From positions 112,288,620 through 112,352,619 of the forward strand of contig OW804098.1 of the NCBI GenBank assembly GCA_942159475.1: a stretch of DNA of 64,000 bases, given 5' to 3'. The position numbers and the translations under genes were made by a program. Numbering within the stretch: position 1 is the first letter of the stretch; every line of letters starts with the position of its first letter. The stretch comes from Sthenelais limicola. Lineage: Eukaryota > Annelida > Polychaeta > Phyllodocida > Sigalionidae. The notes below the pieces were generated by a model. That model made no database searches. It saw nothing but the letters and a program-made list of their open reading frames with translations, and was not told where the DNA came from. This document shows, in pieces, positions 43,446 through 53,784 of this stretch.

Positions 43446-43805
43446 GGTCCTGGGTAAGACCATTAAGTACCTTTCTGTCTCTTTTTCTCTGTCTCTCTCT
43501 CCCTTCTTCTCTATCTCTATTTTCTGGGTATGATCCTAAATTGCCTCCGTCTCAGCTCTCCCGCCCTTGATATAACCATATTAAATGTGTTGATAAGGGC
43601 GTAAAGCAACCAATCTCACTCACTCACTCACTCTCAGCTCTCCCGCCCTTGATATAACCTTCAATGTGTTGATAAGGGCGTAAAGCAACCAATCTCACTC
43701 ACTCACTCCCTCTCAGCTCTCCTGCCCTTGATATAACCATATTAATTGTGTTGATAAGGGCATGAAGCAACCAATCTCAACCAATCTCACTCTCTCACTC
43801 ACTCA
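43446..43805 (+). mobile_element. SINE-D copy 8, three tail modules
   Basis: GGTCCTGGGTAAGACC, pyrimidine segment, CTGGGTATGATCCTAAATTG, three CTCCCGCCCTTGATATAACC-type modules, then CACTCACTCACA. Flanks CAACCAACCACTA and CAACCAAGCAACCACT may be a TSD. Confidence 0.86.
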
Positions 43806-44269
43806 CAAGCAACCAAGCAACCACTCACTTCTTTGCAGACATTATTACACATCGATTGGTTGGAAAAGTGGCTCAGAACAAAGTATGGAAAGTGTTCATT
43901 GTGGGTCCGATATTTTGGGCACATTAGTCCTTTATTAGCGAGAAAACTATAAAACAATCATGATTAAAATCGTCTTCATGAAATTCCTCATGACAAATTC
44001 TCCTTATCAAGGAGGACCTTGAAGACTAGTGATTTCTATTTCTCTCCACTTAAAGTCGTGGATTTGTTTGCCTAAGCTTTCTTCTTTAAGATGTCATGAC
44101 TCAGCATTAGTATTGTGTCAAAGGTAATAAAGGAACGCGTCATGGCGTCCCACCCTTTGTATCCACGGCAACCATTAGCTTGTAGTTGTCAAGGTCAAGA
44201 ATGGGTGGGACCAGGGTTGGCGGGTGGTCAAATGACATGCACGTCTCCTTTAAACCTTACATTGTGGGA
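43806..44269. other. Unannotated stretch
   Basis: No supported feature; leads into the C-end array. Confidence 0.3.
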
Positions 44270-45176
44270 ATCAAGAGTCAAGATGGTGGACATGCAAGTC
44301 TGCTTTTGAGCCTTAATCTGATATACAACTCCCATAATTCCCAGTCAATAAGATTCAAGATGGCCGACATGCAAGTTCCCTATTGAGTAATAATCTGACA
44401 TACAACTCCCATAATTCCCATCTAAATCAAAATTCAAGATGGCCGACATACAAGCCCCCTATTGAGTATCAATCTGACATACAGCTCCCATCATTCAATG
44501 CGAACTACGATACAAGATGGTGGACATACAAGTCCTCTATTAAGTCTTACTCTGACATACAACTCCCATAATTCCAAGTGAATAAGAATCATTAAGATTC
44601 AAGATGGTGGACATACAAATCCCATATTAAGCCTTACTCTGACATACAACTACCATAATTCCAAGTGAATAAGATTCAAGATGGCAGACATACAAGTCCC
44701 CTATTGAGTATTAATCTGACATACTCCTATAATTCCATGCGAATCACGATTCAAGATGTCAAACATGCAAGTCCCCCATTGAGTATTAATCTGACATACA
44801 ACTCCCATAATTCCATGTGAATCAACATGGCCCACATGCAAGTCCTCTATTGAGCCTCACTCCCATAATTCTATGCAAATCAGGATGGTGGCCCTGCAAG
44901 TCCCCTATTGGCCTGATTTCAAGATTCAAGATGGCGGACATTCAAGCCTTCTATTGAGACTTACTCTGACATACCCTCCCAAAATTCCATGTGAATCAAG
45001 ATTCAAGATGGCGGACATGCAAGTCCCCTATTTATCCTTATACTCTGTCGTAACCCTCCTATAATTCAATGCAAATCAAAGTTCAAAGAGGAGGGACATA
45101 TAAATATCTTATCCAGCCTTACTTTCAGCTCACATAATTCCATGTGAAACAAGATCCAAGATGGCGGCTATGCAAG
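44270..45176 (-). repeat. Diverged tandem array of the MITE-C end, about 11-12 units
   Basis: Each unit of about 70-95 bp holds TCTGACATACAACTCCCATA, ATTCCATGTGAATC, TTCAAGATGGCGGACATGCA and AGTCCCCTATTGAG, with many small indels. These are the terminal 50 bp of MITE-C in reverse orientation plus a linker. A complete MITE-C follows directly at 45177. Units are strongly diverged, so the array is old. Confidence 0.85.
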
Positions 45177-45523
45177 TAGGGGATTTGCATGTCTCACTGC
45201 ACGTGTCTACCAAAGTGCATGCTGGGATGAATTCTGTTGAATCTGACATACCAAAATTTGGCAACATTTTTATAAAAAATTGCAAGAATGTTTTCACCAA
45301 TATCAGAGCTTGTAAAAGTGATCTATGAAAACCAAATGCATGATGGAAAATATGGGGACCTGTGTCATGGAAACACGTATAACACATGGATATTGACATT
45401 AGAGCATTGGTAAATATTCCATGCTGAAAATGACTTGTTTTCTGTCGATTTTAGACTGTACCATTAATCCCATAATTCCATGTGAAACTAGATCCAAGAT
45501 GGCGGCCATACAAGTGCTCTATA
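45177..45523 (-). mobile_element. MITE-C copy abutting its own end-array
   Basis: TAGGGGATTTGCATGTCTCA, GTGCATGCTGGGATGAATTC ... CATAATTCCATGTGAAACTA, CCAAGATGGCGGCCATACAA, GTGCTCTAT. Full length, in the same orientation as the array units. Confidence 0.86.
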
Positions 45524-45944
45524 GCCCTGATTCATTATTGCAGGGACCAGTGGGAGGAATAACAAGCTGAGTTAGATGTGTGAAGTAGTGAAGGGAAAAG
45601 GTTGCGGCCATTACTTCATGGTCTGGGGCTCTCCATAGCAACACTTGTCTAACAGAAGCAATAATTGACCTGTTAGCGCCTGCTCTGGGTGATCTGCACG
45701 CTCCCCCACTTCTCCCATATATCACTAACATAGACTCTATACACATGTGTAGCCCATATACCACCTCCCATATACATCACTATACAACCCCACACTTCTC
45801 CCATATGTCACTAACATAGACCCTATATTGGCTCATGTGTAGACTCTAGCCCATAAACCATCTCCTATACATCACTATACAACCCCACACCTACTGACAC
45901 AGCTTCTATGGTCAGGGCCTCAAGAAATGTAGTCTGTAGGTCTT
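45524..45944. other. Unannotated stretch
   Basis: A short duplication of CCCATATA-CACTATACAACCCC-type sequence (45710-45895). No gene. Confidence 0.35.
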
Positions 45945-46170
45945 AAAGGGGTCTCCACTGGCTGCGGTAAGCTTTGCGGTAAGCTTTGCGGTAAGCCTTG
46001 CGATGGTGTTGTGCTGGTTCTGTAGGTGGAGAGGAATCACAAGGTCCTCCCTACATGGTTCACTGGCCATGTAGGCAGGACCTCGCCGCTCCTCTCCATC
46101 ACAAGGCTTACCGCAGGGCTTACCGCAGAGCTTACCGCAGAGCTTACCGCAGCCAGTGGAGACCACCCTT
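45945..46170. mobile_element. TIR element with GCGGTAAGC repeats
   Basis: GGTCTCCACTGGCTGCGGTA at left and TACCGCAGCCAGTGGAGACC at right are perfect inverses. Inside, the left arm has three GCGGTAAGCTT-like units and the right arm four GCTTACCGCAG units, so the arms can pair in several registers. AAAGGGG/CACCCTTT extends the ends. Noncoding, 226 bp. Confidence 0.82.
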
Positions 46171-46459
46171 TATATCACAACTTAGCTTCTTACCAACCTC
46201 GCTACTAACTGGTGCAGTACAATAATGAGTATTGTACATGAATATTGAATAGTAGATCAGGTATTAAAGTTCAAATGTAAATGTGTGAAAATCGTCTATA
46301 GCATCCATTTCAAGTCAGAAGCAGGACCTGTAAGAAAGGCCAGATTATTAATTCCCGTAATGTCTCACCTATTCCCCTCTACTCGATTAAGAGCGTAAAG
46401 GTCATGGGAGTAAATACTTGTAACACTGGCCAGACACAGGACACCTGAGACCATTACAC
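46171..46459. other. Unannotated stretch
   Basis: No supported feature. Confidence 0.3.
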
Positions 46460-47070
46460 TTCTACCTACAGATAAAAGCCGCACTCTTAGTGAACGTTGG
46501 CCAAGAACTAAAATTGTCTACGTGTTGTTTCATTCTTTTCCATAGTCTGTCCAAAAAGTAGTTGAAACGTGATTCCTTAATCCCTTTAAGGGGAGGGAAA
46601 AGTGGGAGATTTCTGATTTCCACTCTTTACCCAGCGAGACGCTCATGGCAATCAACCATGGAGAAACAGGGCCAGTATAACCAGCTCTGCCTTCCTTCTA
46701 GGCAAAACAACAGCTGCTGCACATAGAACAGAGGCAGCACAATACAGTACAGCTGTACATTTGGCCATGGTTGGTCGCAAACGGTCAGGGTTGGTCGCAA
46801 ACGGCAATGGTCGGTCGCAAATGGTGATTCAGGGGCAATTAGGTTGAAGTAAAAAATCTCCCACTTTTCCCTCCCCTTAAAGGGACTAAGGAATCACATG
46901 TCAACTACTTTTTGGACAGACTATAACCCATCTAAAAGTCATTTTAGCAATCTCTTCCTGTGGTGATTGCACTTCTTATCGCTCACCGGTGGGAGTTTTC
47001 TTCTGGTCAATTTGACTTCCATTTCTTATACTTGAAACATAATGTAGTAGCTGAATGAATATATTAAAAA
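46460..47070 (+). repeat. Repeat L copy split by MITE-G
   Basis: AACGTTGGCCAAGAACTAAA before and CCCATCTAAAAGTCATTTTA, CTTCTTATCGCTCACCGGTG after MITE-G. Continuous at 9.6 kb. Confidence 0.65.
46543..46925. mobile_element. MITE-G reference copy
   Basis: TIRs of about 70 bp: TAGTCTGTCCAAAAAGTAGT, TGATTCCTTAATCCCTTTAA, GGGGAGGGAAAAGTGGGAGA, mirrored at the right end. Internal GGTTGGTCGCAAACGG is repeated three times. It is the empty-site reference for the E insertion at 10.7 kb. Confidence 0.9.
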
Positions 47071-47327
47071 CAAATACAGCTAAACTACACCCACTACACT
47101 TGCACTATTTCCACTATTTAAATGTTAACTATGTGAGTTGAATATACATGTTATACAAATCTGAGGAATTATTCATAATCCTTAAAGGTCAGCTGAAGGT
47201 CAAATGTCAAGATCACAACCGAAATAATAATATAGTGGCACATTACATTTGGTGTTAGAACATCTAGTGCGCCATTGACCTAGGCTACTAGATATATACT
47301 TTTCAGATAAATTATTCCTGATACTAC

Positions 47328-47409
47328 TAGAAATGTGGATTGTGCATTTTCTGAGAATCTGACCCAAGCTTGGGTCAGATTCTCAGAAAATGCACAATCC
47401 ACATTTCTA
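47328..47409. repeat. Perfect 82-bp palindrome from two MITE-A ends
   Basis: 39-nt arms around AGCT (47367-47370): TAGAAATGTGGATTGTGCAT, TTTCTGAGAATCTGACCCA and exact inverse. The right arm is the start of the MITE-A copy at 47371. The left arm is only the last about 39 bp of a copy in opposite orientation. Confidence 0.93.
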
Positions 47410-47607
47410 CACATCTCTGAGGTTTTGCTAAATTAGAGTGAAACATGATAAATACTGAGTATATCTGAGTGTATTCTTTATTGCATTCATTCAATAAATC
47501 TGTCTGGTTTTGTTGAACTATATTTCAAACCTGATTTTCGTCTTAAATTTGGATTATTTGAGAGGATTGGTGAAGATGAATTGTGCCGTTTCTGAAAATT
47601 TCACCCA
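47371..47607 (+). mobile_element. MITE-A copy at the palindrome
   Basis: TGGGTCAGATTCTCAGAAAA to TTTCTGAAAATTTCACCCA. Left TIR carries the TTCTC variant shared exactly by the palindrome's other arm. Confidence 0.87.
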
Positions 47608-47848
47608 CTTTTATGTCTGCGAACTCTTTTACTACAAAAGTTGATGCAGAAAGCTATGTCTCTACAGAGACCTTTCATTTTAGCCTGAAGGCCTGTGAAC
47701 ATTAGTTTAGAATTGCATGTGTAAAATCTGAAATGCACAGACTGCTTTCAATCTATGATACAAGAATGTTAAAAACCTTCTCTACTGCAGGATAACATGT
47801 TCTAAAGTTTCCATTAAGAGCTTTACTGTCTGCCATTCAGTAGATTTA

Positions 47849-48084
47849 TGGGTCAGATTTTCAGAAAATGTACAATTGGCAGCTCTACACATTTAGTAAA
47901 TTCTGCTAAATTAGGCTGCAATTTGGTCAATACTAGGTAAGTTTGAGAATATTCGGCATTGCATTGATTCTAGCAATCTGTTTGGTTATGTTGAACTGTA
48001 TTTTGAACTTAATGGTCGTCTAAAATTTGGGTTATTTGAGAAGATTGGCGAAGTTGAATTGTACATTTTCTGAAAATCTGACCC
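47849..48084 (+). mobile_element. MITE-A reference copy
   Basis: TTTA|TGGGTCAGATTTTCAGAAAA, TGTACAATTGGCAGCTC ... AAGTTGAATTGTACATTTTC, TGAAAATCTGACCC|TTA. TIRs about 29 bp, total 236 bp, TA at both edges, no coding capacity: a Tc1/mariner-type MITE by TIR plus TA target (inference). No autonomous partner is in the window. Confidence 0.9.
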
Positions 48085-48140
48085 TTATAATGCAAGTTCT
48101 GCATAAATGTAGTTTATATCAGCATATTTCCCACAACTTA

Positions 48141-48320
48141 TGGGTCAATCGCTATCATATGTACAATCGGTAGCTCTAAAACTTTAATAACTTTTGCTAA
48201 ATTAGGCAGAAAATGAATAATACATTTGGTTTTGTATTAATTCAATGAATCTGTTACTTTATTAGCGTATTTACATATGATACTATTAAATATTTTCGGC
48301 CTTAATTCAAATTGTAAAAA
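48141..48320 (+). mobile_element. Diverged MITE-A left part
   Basis: TGGGTCAATCGCTATCATAT, GTACAATCGGTAGCTCT and TTTGCTAAATTAGGCAGAAA; then decays. Confidence 0.6.
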
Positions 48321-48401
48321 AAAAAGTTTTCCGGCTAGGTTATCTTACAATTGCCATTGTAGTGGACACTATTGCTGTCCTCATTGGCTGAAAGTGAGAA
48401 T

Positions 48402-48782
48402 TAGTGATGTGTTCCAGGAAAATGAGTCACAAGTCGCAAAATTGATATTTTTCAAAGTGTGTTTTTCACAAAATCTCTTCATTGAAATGTTTTGATTTTT
48501 AGGAGATTTTGCACTTATAGGCGTATAAATGCATGTAACCAATTTTGGGACATGGTATTAAATTTTGCGTTTAAAGGCCTTTGTGGGAGTATAGTTAGTT
48601 ACTTTACTGGTAACTACCCATCCAGAAACACTGCAAACTTTTTCTTTTCAAAAATAAAAATATTAAACTTAAAATATCAAATTACTTATTAGATGTCCCA
48701 GTGTTTACTATCATTGGAATCAGCTTGATCTCCTCTTTTCAAATATGATGATATCTCAAAATCCTGAAACGGATCACATATA
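48402..48782 (-). mobile_element. MITE-B copy lacking the right TIR core
   Basis: GTGATGTGTTCCAGGAAAAT, GAGTCACAAGTCGCAAAATT at left. At right ATATCTCAAAATCC jumps straight to TGAAACGGATCACATA, a deletion of about 30 bp. Confidence 0.82.
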
Positions 48783-49404
48783 TGATACTATTTTTAACTG
48801 ACGTTGGCTGAGAACGCAGTGTTAAATCCACAGCCCAAGGCAAAAACATGGCTTACACAGAGTGGAACAAAAAATAGAAAAACATTATGTTAACTAAAAG
48901 TTCAGCTTTGAAAAGTTTAGTTGCAGGCAGTTCTCATTTTCGCAATTTGTAATAGGAATCCTTTTTTTGTGAGAAATTGTTTCACTATGAGTCCTTTTCC
49001 CTCGCGGCATCATCAAATTCAAATTCAAATTCAATTCTCAATGAAATTAAAACTGTTAGAATAGCAGGAAAGACCAATTTTATTTTTGTGTTTGTTTAAA
49101 TTGTTCATTTTTATACACTGAATATAAGAGAATAACGCAAGAAAGAATTGAGGAAAACAATTCCAGATCTATTTACTTGGGCAGGCAGCAATGAATGGAA
49201 GCCAAGTGGTTATTCAGGTCCTCCCTAATTAAGAAATACTTCATTAGTCTAAGCAATCAAACTCACTAATGAGCCATCAATATTACCAATATTAGTAGAC
49301 TTTTATTGCTACCATCTATGGCGGGCACCGCAGGCAGTTCATTTGAACTGATGTTGGTATTTCAGCATTGCATGATTAAGAGTTTGTAGTAGCATAGTTG
49401 GGGC
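48783..49404. other. Unannotated stretch
   Basis: AATTCAAATTCAAATTCAA simple repeat at about 49016-49035. 48790-48910 weakly resembles repeat L. No gene. Confidence 0.3.
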
Positions 49405-49730
49405 TGCATGACCAGGAGGAAGAGGAGAAGCGTTTATAGGAGAGGGAAAGAAGAAAGAGACGGAGAAGGAAAGAAGAAAGAGATGGAGAGCAGAGAAACA
49501 GACAGGGGGAGACAGAGCAAAAGAGACCAAGAAGGAGAGAAGAAAGAGACGGGGAGAGGGAGCGAAAGAGATCGAGAGGGAGAAAAGAAAGAGATCAAGA
49601 GAGGAGAAACAGACAGGGACATACAGAGGGAGAGGGAGAGGATAGAGGGCGAAAGAGACAAAGAGAGGAGAGAAAGACAGGGGGAGAAGAGTGAAAGAGA
49701 GGGAGAGAAGAAAAATAGAACTGGAAAGTT
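49405..49730. repeat. Polypurine tract
   Basis: GGAGAGGGAAAGAAGAAAGA and GACAGGGGGAGACAGAG-type sequence. It resembles an expanded SINE-D pyrimidine segment in reverse but lacks the D ends. Long Arg/Glu- or Ser/Leu-rich frames are artefacts. Confidence 0.85.
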
Positions 49731-50174
49731 GCTTTATATTTTTTCCCTGTGAGGTTGATAGTATCAAAGGATTATTAATTTCCATTTCGGGCTTGCTGGT
49801 GCACTCTTTGGTGCATGGTCCTGAGGGCCTAAACAGTGCACCGGCATGCCCCATGCTGGAGGTTACTAATCCTTGTAGTCTCTAGTTATAACCCCTGGAC
49901 TGTTGAAGGCAGGTTTTTACTGTGCTATTCGCCTGATTAAATCTACTGCCATTCATTGGTAACCCAATGTATGCTCAGGGTTGGTATCCAAGGATTTTTT
50001 ATAATGTAATTCTAGGGTTTTTTTGCTCACAATGTGCTTATGAGAATTATTATCCACATTTTGGTAGTTTGTGTGTAAGCTGTACCATCTATATATTGCA
50101 CGATTGATCACAGGTTTGAATGAGTGCTTATGGTCTATATGGGTGGCATTGAAAGTAAGTTTTCAATGTGTGTG
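49731..50174. other. Unannotated stretch
   Basis: No supported feature. Confidence 0.3.
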
Positions 50175-50506
50175 AGAGTGAGATTGGTTGCTTTACGCCC
50201 TTATCAACACATTTAAGATGGTTATATCAAGGGCGGGAGAGCTGAGAGGGAGGCAGTTTATGATCATACCCAGGAAATAGAGACAGAGAAGAAGGGAGAG
50301 AGAGACAGAGAAAAGAGACAGAAAGGCACTTTATGGTCATACCCAGGAAACAGAGACAGAGAAGAAGGGAGAGAGAGACAGAGAAAAGAGACAGAAAGGC
50401 ACTTTATGGTCATACCCAGGAAACAGAGACAGAGAAGAAGGGAGAAGAAGGGAGAGAGAGACAGAGACAGAGAAAAAGAGACTTAAAGGCACTCATACCC
50501 AGGACC
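50175..50506 (-). mobile_element. SINE-D copy 9, amplified body instead of tail
   Basis: ATGTGTGTG flanks it (50166-50174, 50507-50515), a 9-bp TSD. It has one tail module but three copies of the roughly 70-bp body piece (CCCAGGAAACAGAGACAGAG ... GGCACTTTATGGTCATA). Confidence 0.87.
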
Positions 50507-50515
50507 ATGTGTGTG

Positions 50516-51147
50516 CACATGTGTTCATGGTAAAAGTCGGGGTAAAATTTGTGTGTAAATTACACACATTGTGAGTTTTAATAAGACGTAGTCTTCTATA
50601 ACAGGTTAACTTGTTTATAATCTAATTCTATTAATGCAGTAAACAGCAAGTGGATACAACAACCACGCTAAGTTAACTTATTTGGTTAAAAAAAACTTAT
50701 TTGGCAAACAAACTCCCAGAAAAAATAACAATAATTTTATTTAACATGTTCTTTACCTTTAAATCTAGGTAAATATTTCATGAACATGTTTGTTACCAAA
50801 ACGTTTTTTGGCCATCAACATTTCAATTGCTAGCCATCTCCTCTAAGTTTGATTAGCGTGTCCCTTTATCCTTACAATTTCCGTTGACCTGGAGTTGATC
50901 TACAAAGACCTGGGTTCATTACAGTCTAATAATTGCATCCATTACTGGCTGATGAACTGGTTCAGTTTCACTTAGATCTCTTATTACTCTCCTGGTCCAA
51001 TGGTTGGCTGTAGTTGTGGTAGAAGTACATTGTTAAACCCATTGGTACCCAAAAGAAGTGTGTGTGTGTATAGAGGGGTGGGGTAGTGTTTGGGTGATAT
51101 AGTTGGTGTAATTTCCTCTCTCGCCCTGACCAATTATATACAATATA
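50516..51147. other. Unannotated stretch
   Basis: No gene or family repeat recognised. Confidence 0.3.
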
Positions 51148-51384
51148 TGGGTCAGATTTTCAGAAAATGTACAATTCGCCTTCACCAATCCTCTCAAATA
51201 AGCCACATTTAAGACAAAAATGAGCTTCAAAATGCAGTTTAACATAACAGAACTGATATTTTAAATCAATGCGATACCAAATATACTCAGATATACCCGG
51301 TATTCTTCATTTTTCAGCCTAATTTAGGAGAATTTCCTGAATGTGTAGATCTGCTAATTGTACATTTTCTGAAAATCTGGCCCA
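51148..51384 (-). mobile_element. MITE-A copy, TA on both sides
   Basis: TA|TGGGTCAGATTTTCAGAAAA to CTGAAAATCTGGCCCA|TA. A further MITE-A start (GGTCAGCTCTTCAGGAAATG to CCCAAATAACCCAT, 51388-51445) begins 3 bp later and is truncated. Confidence 0.88.
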
Positions 51385-51445
51385 TATAGGTCAGCTCTTC
51401 AGGAAATGTACAATTCGCCTTCACTAATTCTCCCAAATAACCCAT

Positions 51446-52109
51446 GAATAGAAAAGTATAGCGTTAAAAGGGAAGTAACCTTATAACATCCCCCTCTCAG
51501 AAAGTATGTGATTTGCAAAGAAAAATATTTAATAGTCTAATCACAACAAATAGATTTTTGATATTTGAAAAATTCTAGTGGCTTCCAAAGATATTAACCT
51601 TTAAGAAATCTGTGAAGTACCTTCGTTTTAAAAGAAAGAAAGGAATTTACCTTATATTTCTGCATTATCTGAAATACCTAAAAATGGCCAATCATCACAT
51701 GGGGGCAGGAATTCTGACGGAATCTGTTCAAAAGCATTGAATTCTCTAAATATTCTCAGTTTTTTATTGCACACTTTCTCTGGCCCATCCCTCTTACACC
51801 ATACACTCAGTGACCCACAACGTAAACATTTAAAGACAAATATATAAAACTTGTTAAGCACATCATTGGCCTGGGTACAACAATCATGACTACAACCCAC
51901 ATGTCCTGCCATTAGGCACCTGCACAACAATTGAAAGCCTTTAATTTACTAATTTCCCCAAAATTACAGAGATCGACCCTGTATGTGTACCTTTGAGTAA
52001 TCAGTAGAAAGACTGAGTAATGAGAGGGCAAGAGGAGGAGAGTTGAGCGTACAAATACTGACTGGAACAGCTGGGGGCCACTGAATCAATGCCAGGCTTA
52101 AATATGGCA
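51446..52109. other. Unannotated stretch
   Basis: 51500-51625 faintly resembles MITE-B body. A 92-codon minus-strand frame (51652-51930) has several Cys/His residues but no pattern I can assign. Confidence 0.3.
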
Positions 52110-53515
52110 GTTAAAGGCAGCAAATTGTCCTCTCTCTCCCCACAGCTATAGACCTTCACTGTACATCAGGTACAGGTAGCAAATTGTCCTCTCTCTCCCC
52201 ACAGCTATAGGCCTCCACTGTACATCAGGTACAGGTAGCAAATTGTCCTCTCTCTCCCCACAGCTATAGGCCTCCCCTGTACATCAGGTACAGGTAGCAA
52301 ATTGTCCTCTCTCTCCCCACAGCTATAGACCTTCACTGTACATCAGGTACAGGTAGCAAATTGTCCTCTCTCTCCCCACAGCTATAGGCCTGCACTGTAC
52401 ATCAGGTACAGGTAGCAAATTGTCCTTCCTCTCCCCACAGCTATAGGCGTCCACTGTACATCAGGTACAGGTAGCAAATTGTCCTCTCTCTCCCCACAGC
52501 TATAGGCCTCCACTGTACATCAGGTACAGGTAGCAAATTGTCCTCTCTCTCCCCACAGCTATAGGCCTCCACTGTACATCAGGTACAGGTAGCAAATTGT
52601 CCTTCCTCTCCCCACAGCTATAGACCTTCACTGTACATCAGGTACAGGTAGCAAATTGTCCTCTCTCTCCCCACAGCTATAGACCTTCACTGTACATCAG
52701 GTACAGGTAGCAAATTGTCCTCTCTCTCCCCACAGCTATAAACCTTCACTGTACATCAGGTACAGGTAGCAAATTGTCCTTCCTCTCCCCACAGCTATAG
52801 ACCTTCACTGTACATCAGGTACAGGTAGCAAATTGTCCTCTCTCTCCCCACAGCTATAGGCCTCCACTGTACATCAGGTACAGGTAGCAAATTGTCCTTC
52901 CTCTCCCCACAGCTATAGGCCTCCACTGTACATCAGGTACAGGTAGCAAATTGTCCTTCCTCCCCACAGCTATAGACCTTGACTGTACATCAGGTACAGG
53001 TAGCAAATTGTCCTCTCTCTCCCCACAGCTATAGGCCTTCACTGTACATCAGGTACAGGTAGCAAATTGTCCTTCCTCCCCACAGCTATAGACCTTGACT
53101 GTACATCAGGTACAGGTAGCAAATTGTCCTCTCTCTCCCCACAGCTATAGACCTTCACTGTACATCAGGTACAGGTAGCAAATTGTCCTTCCTCTCCCAC
53201 AGCTATAGGCCTTCACTGTACATCAGGTACAGGTAGCAAATTGTCCTTCCTCCCCACAGCTATAGACCTTGACTGTACATCAGGTACAGGTAGCAAATTG
53301 TCCTCTCTCTCCCCACAGCTATAGGACTTCACTGTACATCAGGTACAGGTAGCAAATTGTCCTTCCTCTGCCCACAGCTATAGGCCTCCACTGTACATCA
53401 GGTACAGGTAGCAAATTGTCCTTCCTCTCCCCACAGCTATAGACCTCCACTGTACATCAGGTACAGGTAGCAAATTGTCCTTCCACTCCCCACAGCTATA
53501 GACCTCCCCTTTAAA
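52110..53515. repeat. 59-bp minisatellite, 24 units
   Basis: Consensus unit: TCCTCTCTCTCCCCACAG, CTATAGACCTTCACTGTACA, TCAGGTACAGGTAGCAAATT, G. Units are 57-59 bp and differ mostly in CTCTCTCT/CTTCCTC and GACC/GGCC positions, and variant blocks recur, indicating multi-unit amplification. Each unit has a pyrimidine tract plus CAG followed by CAG|GTAC and CAG|GTAG. Confidence 0.96.
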
Positions 53516-53784
53516 TCATGTCCATGCGCTTGGAAGTGGATTGTGTACACTACTAGTCTCACTCATTGCTCGATTTCTTGTTATGTAGCAACAGCAGTGG
53601 GCGGAAAGTTACTTTTGAATTGTGACAATTGCAACATATTGCATGCTAATTTTAAAAGTAAAAGTTTTGCAAAATAGTGCTGTGAGGGAGTGCAGGCAAT
53701 GGTAACAATAAAGGCGCAAATCAGTACCACAGGAACTGAGATTAGTGAACTTTACTGCACTTTTTCTGAGGCCTAAAGACTTTA
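53516..53784. other. Unannotated spacer
   Basis: No supported feature. Confidence 0.3.

Noticed and set aside
44115..45064. Set of short frames with repeated QDGGH/RWPTYK words
   Set aside because: They are translations of the MITE-C end array in shifting frames.
49339..49854. 171-codon minus-strand frame
   Set aside because: Derived from the GA/CT-rich tract; Ser/Leu/Phe-rich with no domain.
51652..51930. Cys-rich 92-codon minus-strand frame as a zinc-finger exon
   Set aside because: Cysteine spacing fits no zinc-binding pattern I know and no flanking splice sites stand out.
52110..53515. CRISPR array
   Set aside because: Units are contiguous tandem copies with no unique spacers, in eukaryotic DNA; the same applies to the other minisatellites.
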